DNA from: Apus apus
Taxonomy: Eukaryota; Chordata; Aves; Apodiformes; Apodidae
Assembly (NCBI RefSeq): GCF_020740795.1
Contig: NC_067286.1
Location: forward strand, 15,008,350-15,072,349
Length of the DNA stretch: 64,000 bases
Reading direction: 5' to 3'
Part shown: in pieces, positions 39,908 to 52,100 of the stretch
Layout of the letters: every line of letters starts with the position of its first letter
Position numbering within the stretch: position 1 is the stretch's first letter
Notes under the pieces: model-generated
The model's input: the letters and a program-made list of their open reading frames with translations, nothing else
Databases searched by the model: none
Told to the model about the DNA's origin: nothing
Program-made: the position numbers and the translations under genes

Positions 39908-40800
39908 ATTAAATTTTTAATAAAGATGAATTCAACTCACAAAATTTCTCACCTGATTTCCAACCTCAAATTGAGGAGAGGCCACATTTGGATTAAGGAA
40001 CAAACACAAAAAGAGGAACTATTTGCAAAAATGAAATCTGATTGCAGATTGAGATGCCAAAATATTTAAAAATTTAAGAATTGATGTTCAGATTAACTTC
40101 TATTATTTGCCTCAGATTCACCCAGCTGTCATGACTAGGGTATGTTGCTGGTAAGAACTGGGGGTAAAAATTTCACTCACATCATTGAAATATTTTTTTT
40201 CCTCTTAGTTCCGATAACACTAGTGGTGGACTGCTTTAGAAAAAATAAGCAAGCAAACATGATGTGTGAAAGAATTTAAATGTGAATCTACTTGAATCTT
40301 TCGATGCAGAGGCTCAGAAAGTTAACAATATACACAGTATTCGGTAATTTTATATGTAAAAACAATCGGAAAGAGGCAAAAAGTTACTTTCAAGCTTAGT
40401 CAACTTACGGCACATTTCAGCATGACAATTGAAAAAGTTTCACACTGTATTTGGATATATTAGCAATGATTTTTTAAAAATAGCAAACTGAAGACTGGAT
40501 TTTTTTTCGGATTTTTTTTCTTGCTTTTGTAACAAATGAAGCTACTGTTCCTATTTACAGTATAAATAAGCCATTTTTTGGTGAAGATTATGTCCTGTCA
40601 CTTATGTTTAAGACAAGGCGTACCTCAGCTCTTAAATGTCAATGCAAACAAGAGCGTAAAAGCAATATCGAAGTAAAAGAATGTATCCTTTTTTTCCAGC
40701 TAAGATAGCCAGGTTACCATGTGTCTCTGATCAGATCTGAAATATATCTGAATACAGTCAAAAGTTCGCTTGGTTTAGCCTTTAGGAATATCACGAGCAC

Positions 40801-40894
40801 TTATTCTTCTGCTGCTCTAGAAAGCTGTTTTCCGTACAAGCTCATGACATGATGGACAAATTGATACTGTTCACAAGTCTGGATCATTCCTCCC
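40801..40894 (-). CDS. PTPN5: PTPN5 last coding exon: Q-loop and stop
   Basis: The exon completes Arg (AG|G) and reads GGMIQTCEQYQFVHHVMSLY, then GKQLSRAAEE and TAA. QTCEQYQF is the Q-loop, whose first Gln positions the water for hydrolysis of the phospho-enzyme. The acceptor is ctttccttttcag. The extreme C-terminus (SRAAEE) is diverged, as expected for the free tail of this family; its length fits the family. Confidence 0.94.
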
Positions 40895-43800
40895 CTGAAA
40901 AGGAAAGAAAAAAAGGGGAGGGAAACAACAGCCTTATTACGTGCAAATAACACACGAGGAAACGGCATAGCTAACATGAAGCTGGTGTTGCACATAGGTG
41001 GTCAGTTCCAAAGCTTCCTAAAAATGAGTGAAAAGTGCCCACTGATTGCAACCAGCTTGCAGTCTGACCTCAAGCTCCATTTTGAAACTCTCTGCTAGCC
41101 AAGGAAAGACGGCAGGCAGAACAGTGATGGACTTTACCTCAGTTTTTCTTGGCAGAGGCCCTCATCCAGTAAGGAAAAACCATCATCATTTACATTCATA
41201 TTACAAGAGCCCCAAGCTCCATTTTAAACACTCTGAAAAGTAGCCCCCACCCCAAAGCTCTAGATGGGTAGATGGGAGCAAGCAGAACGAAGTGGGGAAG
41301 AACTTTATTCAAGACTTCACAGCTGCACTAGGGACTGAATTCAGGACCACAGAGGGTCAGGCCAGACCAGCCAGGACAACTGATGTAGCACTTAACTTTC
41401 CCATTCTGGAATGATGGTTCTTTCCTCTGTGCCAGCCCACACCGTGCTTTTGGCAAATTCACCAGAAAACCAGGGGATGGCCAGCAGGGTTTTGGAACAG
41501 ACAACAGAACTTTAATGAAAGATGACTCAGATTTGTAACTGAATCAAAGCCAAAGCTCTGATTTAAGCTTTTGCTGTTCTCTTTAGAACTGCAAACCTGA
41601 AAGGAATTGCAAGCAAAAGCAGAACCAGTTTGCTTTTCCACGTATCACTAGGCTGTGTATTTCTGCAAATAGCATATTAATCTGCACGAGTACTACAGCG
41701 GGAGACTAAAATCAACAAAACCAACAAGGATAAAGTTGTTCATTTTAAGCAGGTTTTACTAACATTTCAAGTTCTGCTAAGAGTACCTCAACAATTATAT
41801 CCTAATAATCCATTCTGAAAACAATTAAACCCCACTGCTCAAATTCAATGAAATTGTATACAGAATCGCAGCAGCATTGGTGCTTGTGCACAGAGCCCAG
41901 GAACACAGTGCCAAGAGGAGGCTGAAATGACAAATGGTGTCAAGGAACATGGAAACCCATGAGCGGCAAGCACTAACCAGACTGTGTCAGCCTGAGGAGG
42001 AGCATTCCCTCAGAAAGCTCCACAGGAGGAAATGAATGAAAAGTTGCTTCCTCTGAGCCAAACAGGTAGCAGACTGCTAGCACCCTCCTTGGAGACTGCC
42101 CTCTTCTATGGGGTCCAGCTTAACAATTGTGAGTCACACAGTAACCATACCAGTAAGGTGTAGATGAGTGGGCAAAACAACCTTCTCTTTCAGCTTCCTG
42201 CAGTTACTTTGTTAAGCATTTGTTTAAAACAACATTTAACAATGAGCAGGGAAGGGCAGGGATCCATGCTTTGACATCTCATCAATAAGCAAAGGTGGGA
42301 AACACAGATTGCCTTTCTAAATAAACTATTTCCTAGCTGAGCATCTCCTCCCCATCTGCTCTACTTAATACAGGTTCACAGTTGATCTGTTTGAGTCTTT
42401 CTGTGCTGCATACAGCACCGAAATATATTTATGTCAGTTCATGACACACAAGGAACATTAGTCATATCTGGCAATTACTGCCCATGCAATTCCAATAATG
42501 GTGAGGATGCACCCTGAAGTTGTAGCAACAGAAGCACCAGGGTCACCATGAAGTTTCAAACCACAGGAAATTATTTTCCTTTTTATCTAGTTTCCTGCTA
42601 TGAGGTGGCTTCCTGCCTTTCTCAGGGAGGAAGCACCATGACACATACTTGCTGCCCAGGCTTAGGCACAGAATAGATTAATTATGTTTTAACCCTGGTT
42701 TGCCACAGAAACCTTTCAAATCTGAGTTGCATCGGGGAAAAGAATGGCAAATGTCTCCTACAGCACTCTGCGAAGGATGCAGGAATGATCCTCTCCTTAG
42801 TCAATAACTAGGTTATTTTAGGACTAATTGTGGGCCACTGCTGCAAAGCCCAGTGCACAGGATTTTTCCAAAGGATCTGTAATGGAATGAAGAGAAAGAA
42901 ACATTTGTCCTCTTCTTCCCCACAGCAAACTCAAAAGCAGTTCTCAGGGCTCATGTTAACCCCTCTACTGCTGTAAAGAAGTGCATTCCTTTATGTGTTT
43001 GTTCTTTCCCTAATGCCCTGATGACTCCTTTCCTATCACCCTGTCTTCTCCAGTCAGTAACCACCAGACAGGAGGAGGGGACAGAATGGGTATTCCTTCC
43101 TATAGCTGCTTGGACACTGTCTCATCCTCTCATACTGCTTTTGAAGTCACTTGGAGCTTTCATGGGGGTTTAGTGACAATAACTATGGATGGCAGAATTA
43201 CTTCCAATAGACTATAAACCTGATTTCTCATTCCTCCAGTTTTCACTCCTTGAAGAAATCATGCTCTTCTGTAGCAAGGATTTGACCATTTTACATCTTG
43301 AGTATTTTCTCCCATGACATTTAAGTGGCCTTTTCCCATCCCATCCCTGAGAGGTACATGGCAACTACAGATGTCCCTGCAGGCTTCCTTTTCCTCCATG
43401 GCATCTTTTAAAGTACAATCTCCCTTCTCCAGCCTCTGAAAATGGCTGTTAGTTCCCCTCTCCCTGCAAAGCTAGTATTTTTAATTGGCCTTCTGTATCA
43501 AGCACATTTGTAAGCAGCTGTCTTCAACCTTCATTTGTATGCCTTTTTTCCTGTGTAACATTAGTCACATAGACAAGGTATTTTAGATCCAGCCAGAAAT
43601 TTCACTGGTCCATGGATAACCAGCATTCACTACTCACTCACTATCATGGTTTTCTTTTTCTCAAGAAGCCTTTCCTTGTCTGACCTGAAATCCACTGAAA
43701 TAGCCAATCCTCCAAGCCCCTGTAGGTCCCTGTCTATCAGAGCCTCAGCAGGGCAGCAAGCATTTAATTTTCTGCCTCCCACTGAGCATAATTTCTCTTC

Positions 43801-44571
43801 TGAAATAAAGTTCAGCGTGGGGTTGAAGTTCTTTTTTTTTCCCCTCAGAAAAATCTTTGGTATGTTTTTCGTGACATCTCTTCCCCCGACTACATTTATC
43901 ATTATCATTAGAGAGAGCACTGAGACATGTTTTGATGGCACTCGAAACCAGTGGGAGAGGAAAAATAACATCTCTGGTGCAAAATTCAAGTCTGTTTACT
44001 TCATAATCAAAATCAAAGTGGTGTGTTAAGAAACGCTTAGCTGGAAAACACTGAATTTCTGGAGATTTTCACAGCTCCTTTTATATGTCTGCAAACACTC
44101 TAGACTGTGCATACTCTCCCTCTCCCCACAAAATCCCAAGCAGCCATGCCCCTCCAGCAGTGCACAAGTTCAGTTTTCTTTAATCCTCCTGGAAGCAAAG
44201 TACTGATCTGTGGCTTTGAACTTATGTACAGCAGACCCTTGAACTTTTGCTTCTGTAATAACTCAGGGCCAACTCCTCAGCTGGTGAAAGGTTATTCCTT
44301 TCTGCGTAGAGCTGTGCAGATTTTGGTGCCAGTTGTGAATCCAGCTCAGTTCTAGGGCTGTTCATTAGGGTTTACTGCTCATAAAATAGGCAAAGATTAC
44401 AAGCTGGAACTGCTTAGAACAGGATAACTTCCTTCCAGAAAAGTTGTCTCTTGGCCTCCATTTGCCTTTGTTCCTCCCCTGTTCCCATTTGTTTCCCCTT
44501 AAGTAAAGGGAAAGCTTACCATAACGTTTCGGTTTTTTTTAATTTCCTGGGAAGAAAGCAAGATTTCTTAC
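40895..44571 (-). other. PTPN5 intron before the last coding exon
   Basis: 3677 bases, phase 2. I see no gene, no clear transposon and no alternative exon. Two overlapping opposite-strand open frames at 43630-44029 are low-complexity and match no family I know. Confidence 0.6.
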
Positions 44572-44685
44572 CTGTCCAACCGTAACTGGCAGGCTGTTCG
44601 TAATATGTCAACGATGCCCTCACTCTTCAGCTGTTTACAACAGACACTAGTTGCAATAAAGCAGCCAGTCCTCCCGATGCCTGCA
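44572..44685 (-). CDS. PTPN5: PTPN5 exon: P-loop arginine
   Basis: The exon completes Ser (AG|T) and reads AGIGRTGCFIATSVCCKQLK, then SEGIVDILRTACQLRLD and AG of a split Arg. With the previous exon this rebuilds HCSAGIGRTG, the catalytic P-loop with its phosphate-binding Arg. The acceptor is ctgccccttag; the donor is gtaagaaa. Confidence 0.95.
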
Positions 44686-45862
44686 CTAAGGGGCAGAAAA
44701 GCAGAGAGAGGCAGTGGGGGTGTTAGGATGGGTTAGGAACTTCCGCTTTAAATAAGTGCCATTAAACTAGCAATAAAACCCCATTACTCCTTTCCTCACT
44801 CCAACCTTTGCCAGGTAGGTATTTGTGAATATCAAGTCGTAACCAGGCAAAGGTACTAAGTTCAATGTGACGACACAATTAAGTCTGAGCCACTCGCAGC
44901 GCAAGGACGGACATTGCGCATACAGTGCTAAAACTGGACTGTCTGGATACCATCTGACCCAATATGTAATTGAACCATGGAAAATAATCAGTTAAACATT
45001 ATTTCTTAGTTAGACTTGCTTTGAAGACAACCCTTGCTTTCAGATTCTTAATCCTAATAGCTTCTTTGAAAGCTATTTTCATTCATAGGTACAATAAAAA
45101 AAACTACAACAAACCCCTTGCCTTAATAATTAGAGCTAACAGCAATATGATGTGATGCCATTTGCTGATCAGATCTGCAATCTAGTAACTCTCTGAATTA
45201 GTGCAGGATACAACAAATTCACTATTAAAATTGTCCTTCCTGAATACCTTTGTATCTAATTCCATCCTTCCTTAATGACCGGAAATGATTTTATTCTCAA
45301 ACGTACAGTGCTATCAAAGCTATGAATTCTTCTTAACACCCAATAAAAAGATAGCAGCAAAAGCTGACAGCTCTTATCTGTTAAATAATGAACTGAGCAT
45401 CTTGAGGAATAATTACTTGACACAATTGCTAGAACTCTTGCTTCATTTAAATTGTTCTAAAATCATAATACAAAAAGAGTAGCAACAAATGTACAAACAA
45501 CAGTGGAGTTTGCAGTTAGCTGCTGCTTGCAAAGTCCTAACACTTGTTCTTTGACTGTATAGGCAGGTTTTTCACTCTGTATTTATGCTCCTTAGAAAAA
45601 CAGTTGCATTGGAATTGCTTTCACTTCTATTACAGAATGATCAAGGCAATTAAATGGAAGTTTGGGGGATGATCTTACTAAGAACTCATCTCAGTCTTCA
45701 AATAATTGTGACTGAGGTATCTACCTGACTTAATATTTTCATCCCTGAAACTCTTTGTACCTCATGCCCTGACTTCTGTTTTCTTTACTATATGTAGTTT
45801 CTTCATCAATACTTCAAGTATTTCAGGGTTTCAGTGGACTCTTTGCTGCATTATGGATGTAC

Positions 45863-46695
45863 ATAGAATCATAGAACTATTCAGGATGGAAAAGACCCTT
45901 GGGATCACCGAGTCCAACCATCATCCCTACTGTACAAAGTTCTCCCCTAAACCATAACCACCAACACCACATCCAAACAACCCTTATACACATCCAAGGA
46001 TGGTGACTCAACCACATCCCTGGGCAGCCTAGTCCAGTGTCTAAACCCACCTTCTTGCAGCTTGAAGCCATTCCCTCTTGTTCTGTTACCCATGAGAAGA
46101 GACCAGCACCAACTTCTCTACAATGACTTTTCAGGCAGTTATAGAGACCGATGAGGTCTCCCCTCAGCCTCCTCTTCCTCAAACTAAACCATCTCCTTCA
46201 AGCGTTCTTCATAAGATTTATTCTCTAGGCCTTTCACCAGCTTTGTTGTCCTCCTCTGTACTCACTCCAACACCTCGATATCTCTCTTGAACTGAGATGC
46301 CCCAAACTGGACACAACACTCCAGGTGTGACCTCACCAGTGCTGTGTACAGGGGGACAATCACCTCTCTACTTCTGCTGGTCACACCAATTCTAATACAA
46401 GCCAGGATGCCATTGGCTTTCTTGGCCACCTGGGCACACTGCTGGCTCATATTCAGCCACTTGTCAATTAGAACCCCCAGGTCCTTTTCTGTCAGACACT
46501 TCCCAGCCACACTTCCCCAAGCCTGGAGTGTTGCCTGGGGTTGTTGCGGCCCAAGTGCAGGACCCGGCATTTGGCCTTGTTGAAGCCCAAACCATTAACA
46601 TTAGCCCAACAATCTAATCTATCCAAGTCTCTCTGTAGAGCTTCCCTACCCTCATGCAGATCAATACTCCCACCTGATTTGGTGTCATCTGACAT
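45863..46695 (-). mobile_element. CR1 LINE in the PTPN5 P-loop intron
   Basis: The 3' end ATAGAATCATAGAACTATTC is at 45863. The minus strand reads [40 protein letters not shown] and [19 protein letters not shown]. It ends 5' at about 46695, next to an A13 run. Confidence 0.87.
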
Positions 46696-46834
46696 CAATG
46701 GCAAAAAAAAAAAAATTATGCCATAACCAAACAGGTTACAGCACACAGCTCTTGTGTACTGTTTCCCATCCACAGACCTCAGACAGTTTTGCAAAGGGAG
46801 CTAACACCACCTATTTTTAGATAAAGCAAATGCC

Positions 46835-47157
46835 TTATTGCAGCCTTCCAGTGCTTAAAGGGGGCTTGCAAGAAAGATAAGGACAGAATTTTTAGTAGGG
46901 CCTGTTGTGATAGAAGAGGAGGTAATGCTTTTAAACTGAAGGAAAACAGATTCTGACTAGCTATAAGAAATAAATATTCTACAATGAGGGTAGTGAAACA
47001 CTGAAACAGGTTGCCCAGAGAGGTGGGCCTGGAAACATGGGGGATGGGGCTCTGAGCAACCTGATCTAGTTGAAGATGCCCCTGGTCCCTGCAGGGGGGT
47101 TGGACTAGATGACCTTCAAAGGTACCTTCCAACCCAAAGTATTCTATGATTCTAATA
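46835..47157 (+). mobile_element. CR1 LINE, 3' fragment, opposite to its neighbour
   Basis: Starts near GCAGCCTTCCAGTGCTTAAA and ends CAAAGTATTCTATGATTCTA. Only the C-terminal ORF2 and 3' untranslated part remain. Its truncated 5' end faces the truncated 5' end of the minus-strand copy about 140 bases away. Confidence 0.85.
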
Positions 47158-47950
47158 GCTTCGTTATTAGGCTTGTACATACTTTTTTACTTAAAGGTGC
47201 ATTATTTTATATAGCTGAAGGCTAAAAACACAGTAATAATGTTCTATTGAGGATCTCCCACAACGGTCAAAGGAGCTACAGTACTTAGCATAACACAGGC
47301 CTTGGCCAATGGCTTGCTGAATTACCACTCTCAAATATAGGCAATTTATTAAATTCCTTCTTCAGATAAAATGACTGCAACTATGAATAACCAGAAAGGT
47401 GTCTGGTCCACAGTTACCATTTAAAATACTTAATAAACCTGTCACCATGTCCCTTGGTAGCTATTTCAAATAGAAGTACCCCATTTCCCCCAGAATTATT
47501 ATCGTTTCATGGGGATGACACTACACAAGAGGACAAAATAAATATGCAAACCAAGAATGACATGATGACTAGAATCTTTACTTGCATCGATTATCATAAT
47601 ACTTCAAGGGGCTCTTAGGGAGTCACAGATTTTCAAGGGCAAAAGGCACTTGCTTACAAACCATTTGTTATTTTTCTCTGAACTCTCCCCTATTTGTAAA
47701 ATCTGTTTTAAAACACAGGCAGAAAAACTGGACATGTGGCATCATACGAACATTTTACCAGCAATTAGTCCATATGAGCTTATAAGTGAATCTTTAATGA
47801 CACTGGACTACCCTTTACTAAGGCTTCTGGATAGCAAACACCTGCAATTTCCTAGAAAATGTTATTCCTTACAAAATCCCAAAGATCAATTTGGAAAATG
47901 CGTTTTCTTGAAATGATGAAATATTATCCTAGCAAGATTACTGCATTGCT

Positions 47951-47970
47951 TATCAGGCTTTATCAGGCTT
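47951..47970. repeat. Perfect tandem duplication, 10-base unit
   Basis: TATCAGGCTT occurs twice with no gap. Confidence 0.9.
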
Positions 47971-48010
47971 TCTGCTGTTTACCTGGAATAACTGTTTTGA
48001 GAACAGACTT

Positions 48011-48048
48011 GTAGTTCTCAAGGAATCACGTAGTTCTCAAGGAATCAC
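48011..48048. repeat. Perfect tandem duplication, 19-base unit
   Basis: GTAGTTCTCAAGGAATCAC occurs twice with no gap and no mismatch, only 40 bases after the 10-base duplication at 47951. Confidence 0.95.
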
Positions 48049-49003
48049 TTTCAGCCTTTATAAACACTGGCAAAACAGGACTTGCTTTTAGACCTTCAGA
48101 ACTTCTCCAATTTTCCAAGAACTAGAATTCAGCTATACTAACTTTTAATGGCTTAGAGCCTGTGGACCAATTTTTTAAACACCCTTGGATGAAAATCATC
48201 CAGTATAACTGATTTAATAATGGTTGGTAGTTGTTACATAACACATTCCCTAGTTAGCAGTGCAAAAGAACGTACTTCATAATATCTACAAGTGGTAAGT
48301 ACATCTTCCTACTACTTTCTGAAGACAGAAGTACCTATCCTCATCTATTTTTTCTGCTCTTTGATTGATAATTATAATTTTCTCATCAGGCTTCAAACTA
48401 CTCTAAAGATTTTGCTTCTTCCATATAAGAAGTTTTCAATTTTGCCACGGCTTTTCATAGATATTTCAGTTTTAGTAATGATTGCATATATTTCCTGTCT
48501 GTTGATTAGTACTTGCTGCAATCAGCTTTACCACAGTTCAATCTGTTCTATGCATTACATTTAAATTATTGTATTTGGCATAATAAGGCTTTTTTAAAAC
48601 CAAAGAAAGAACATACAAAATAGGGGGTTTTGAGGCTTAAGGTTGAATGTTTTCATTTTTCTGCTTGCATTTGTCTTCCTGCTTGATTTCACTCACAGAG
48701 CGTTCATCTTTGGTAACCTGGTCCTTTAAATATCATTAAAGGCATATCTTACTGGTAAGGCAAATAAAATGTGACTGTCCTTGCTTGTACCTGAGCCACC
48801 ACCAGCTTCTGTGTTCAGCTCAGTCTATACCTGAGTGCAATGCTTGGTAATTAGAAAATTACTGCTATTACATTTTAGAAGGTCTAAGTGTATTTTAGGA
48901 AGAGTCATGCAAGATCTCCCCCACGTCCAACTGATGGCCAGTATGACAGCATCTGCACTACATACACAGAAGCTCTTTGAAGTCAGATACAACATTTATT
49001 TAC

Positions 49004-49164
49004 CTGCAGTGAACAATCACTGGGGCATTCTTCTCTTCTGTACTCTGCATTGCCTCTTCCACTTCCAGTACTAGCTGTAACAGAGGTGGGGCTTGATCTG
49101 GTGTCTTCTGGTCTGGCCAAGACGTGTACCAGTAATGTTTCAGGTTTCTGACTTCTTCTCCTTT
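49004..49164 (-). CDS. PTPN5: PTPN5 exon: WPD loop and catalytic cysteine
   Basis: The exon reads KGEEVRNLKHYWYTSWPDQK, then TPDQAPPLLQLVLEVEEAMQ, and ends NAPVIVHC plus AG of a split Ser. It contains the mobile WPD loop, whose Asp is the general acid in the dephosphorylation reaction. It also contains the catalytic Cys of the HC(X5)R signature as its last complete codon. The acceptor is actggatttcag and the donor gtaaataa. The intron that follows splits the P-loop right after that Cys, in phase 2. Confidence 0.95.
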
Positions 49165-52100
49165 CTGAAATCCAGTTAAGACAAACAGCACAAAGTTTTA
49201 AAAGAACTGGTTGTAAATTCATATTGAAAACTGGCCTCCCCTTTAAGAATGAGATGAATAAATCAATGCCAAATTGAACAGGAGATCCAAATGGCAAGCC
49301 ACACCACACAGAAATCTGCATTTCAAATATCATGTCTGCACTTCAGTAAACTGCCTTAAAAAAAAACAATCCCCCCCCCCAGTATGCTGCTCTTTTAGTG
49401 CCAAGAGCTGTGTGCAAAACACTCCAGGCAGTCTGTTTCCTTTTCACAGATTCATTCAGCAAAGCCAGAGCTGTGCCTGTGACATAATTGCTCTCATAAT
49501 GTATTTGACAGACAGAGAGCCAGGAGCCATATCTCTGTCTCTGATAGCTAGAGAGATAGATGAGGGAGAAAGATTGGAGCTTATTTTCTGTCTCTTCTGA
49601 CAGACTCCTATCTATTTCCTGTTAATTCTACTCTTCTCTTGGACATTGTATTCAGAGACATTATGGAAGGTGCGAATTCTATCTAGCTGCAGTCCAGGGC
49701 TTTCTGAGAAACACAAATTTCAATTCTCTCTGTCTCAGCATGGCTATGAATATAGCAAATGTGCCATTACCTTCTCTGAGTGCCAAGTAGCACTGTGTGC
49801 TTCTGATTTTGTGTGTTCAAAGTGACATCCTTCTGCCTGATTCTAAAGGTGCCAAATAGTAACATGGAACTCAGGGAACCTTTCAGCCATTACATAAGCG
49901 AGCTGGCACAGGGCTAAGGAAATGTCTTCAAAAGGTCCAGGAGCAGAAGTGTTATATTCCACAACATTCCCTGGCCGAGTTTAAAAGGAAAGGGAAAAGA
50001 GAACAAATTTCTCTCTTTCTAAAGAACCACGCATAAAAAACTGGCAATAGTTTCTGCCATCTATATGCCTAAGTCCCTATGACTTGTCAGTCACTGGATG
50101 TTAAAAGTTTCTCATTTCGTTGTTCTGGCTTACACTGGGTTTAAAATGCTTGTTGGACCACAGCCATAGGAACGTTAAGGGCACATTTACCTTGATTTAG
50201 GAAGAGAGAGTATTACTATCATAGCACAGGGCTTTAGCACCTGGCTTTAGGTTATTTATCCTAGAGAGAAGATATTCTGGTTAAGAGTGTAACTGGTTGT
50301 CATGAATAGTACTTGAACTCACTACAGTAAATCCAATCAAATTACAACACTGCTGTGAAACATGAACATACACAGCTCCTTTTGTATGCTTGACTCTGGG
50401 CAGAAGTTACTGAATTCTTAAGTGGGTTGTGAAAAATTATTATTAAAATATCCTCAAAATACTGAGAGAAAAGTAAAATATAAAAGTCTTCTGAAGAAAA
50501 ACATGAATCGCTACATGGTCACTTATGTGGCAGAAACAGAAAAGAGTCCAAGTTCTAATGAGATTTTTGGTTTTGTCTATACTGTTACCAGTTACACGCT
50601 TCTGCTTAGAGAAACCTGACTTCTGTGGTTCTGTTCACTTCTGCTTCAACTTAAACAAAATATTCTCTATTGGTGCTTCCTTGAGATTGAGAAGGCTTGG
50701 GAGGAAGCAAGATTTAATTGATGGTTTGAAGTCTACCATCAGGTATGCTATAGCTGAGGCTGAGATTGTGAATCAGTGGCTAGAGACAGGCAGGTTACTT
50801 TGAGAAAGGAAAAAAAGCCTTGCCCCATTGTCTGCACATTTTTAAAATTCCTAAAGGTTGCCAAATCCTGTCCCCTATTCTGAGAGAAGTAACACAGTCC
50901 ACCCTGTAACACATGCAGTAATCACATATTGCTGGTGGTGGTATCATATGTTTCTAATCACTTCTGTGTAAGGGGAAACAGGAGTCAATTTATGGCTTCT
51001 CTATGTTCACTACCAAGTCATTTAACATACATGTGGTCAGGAGCTGCTACTTCACTATTGCTACTTAATAACAAATGTACAGCTTTAGGCAATGGTAACT
51101 TAAAAAATGGAATCTTTATTTCAGTTCCAGAACTCAGCAGTTCACTTCCTACCATCTGGGGATGGGGGGGAAAGAGATGGCTGCCCCACTAGTACTGAAA
51201 ACAAAAACACTGTCTAACTGAAAAAAAAACTGGGATGAGCTTAAAGAAAATAATCAAAATTATCAAGTCACTTGAGTAAGGCACTACTTCCTTGGAGATG
51301 TGTATGTCCAATAAAGGCTTTGGTACAATTTGTGTCAGGAAAGCACTTTTCGTGCTTGGCTATGGTTGAGAAAACTGTGCAGTATTTATACTTCTTTACT
51401 TACAACTTTGCAGTACTTTGCTACTGTAGCTATTCTTCTTTTCTTGCTGTTAGTGCCTGAATGCATTGGCTACCCCAGCCCTGACAAATAATCTGGCTTT
51501 CAGTTTACTGGTTGTTGGGTTTTTTCCTCTTGTGGGATCCACATTTACATATAAAGGAAAGATATATTCGTATATGACACTAAATTCTGAAGCTCCCTCT
51601 CTAACACAGAGACCTTTACTTAAGAAATAACTGAGCAGGAACAAGAGAATTTGGGGAAACTGTGAGAGGTTGCTGTTGGAAGAAAACATTTTGCAGGGGT
51701 GAATATTAGCATGAAAGGTATTTGTGACCTATTCTTTTTTTTTTGTGCAACACCTGTTAGTGAGTGTTTCTTGGATATACTCCTGCAATATTGATATTAA
51801 AAGCCACTCCCGTACACTTCCCATCTGAAAATGGAACTGGCTGTTACCTTCCTAAGAAGAATGTGAATTATCCTTCCTCTGGGAGAGAATCAAATTTCCT
51901 TCCATAATATATATATTTGAGGGGAAATGGGCTTCTTATTGGGGTAGGGAGGAGACAACATTTCAACCTAAATGTCTAAAGTTAATGTCAAGCTGAAAAA
52001 AAACAACCTGCAATATTCACTAATACGAAACTGCTGCATTTAACATTTTAAAAACATTATGAAAAATTGCTCTGGCAGACAGTGTAGTTTTTTATTGATA

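Larger units (their letters stand above)
44686..49003 (-). other. PTPN5 P-loop intron, carrying two CR1 fragments
   Basis: 4318 bases, phase 2, between the catalytic Cys and Arg exons. It contains a minus-strand CR1 (45863-46695), a plus-strand CR1 (46835-47157) and two perfect short tandem duplications (47951-47970 and 48011-48048). The rest looks unremarkable. Confidence 0.7.

Noticed and set aside
41301-41450. Possible forward MIR copy (ACTGAATTCAGGACCACAGA)
   Set aside because: Too short and diverged to tell from chance without alignment.
43630-44029. Opposite-strand open frames of 119 and 127 codons in a PTPN5 intron
   Set aside because: Low-complexity composition with a poly-T/F run and no domain; open by chance on both strands.
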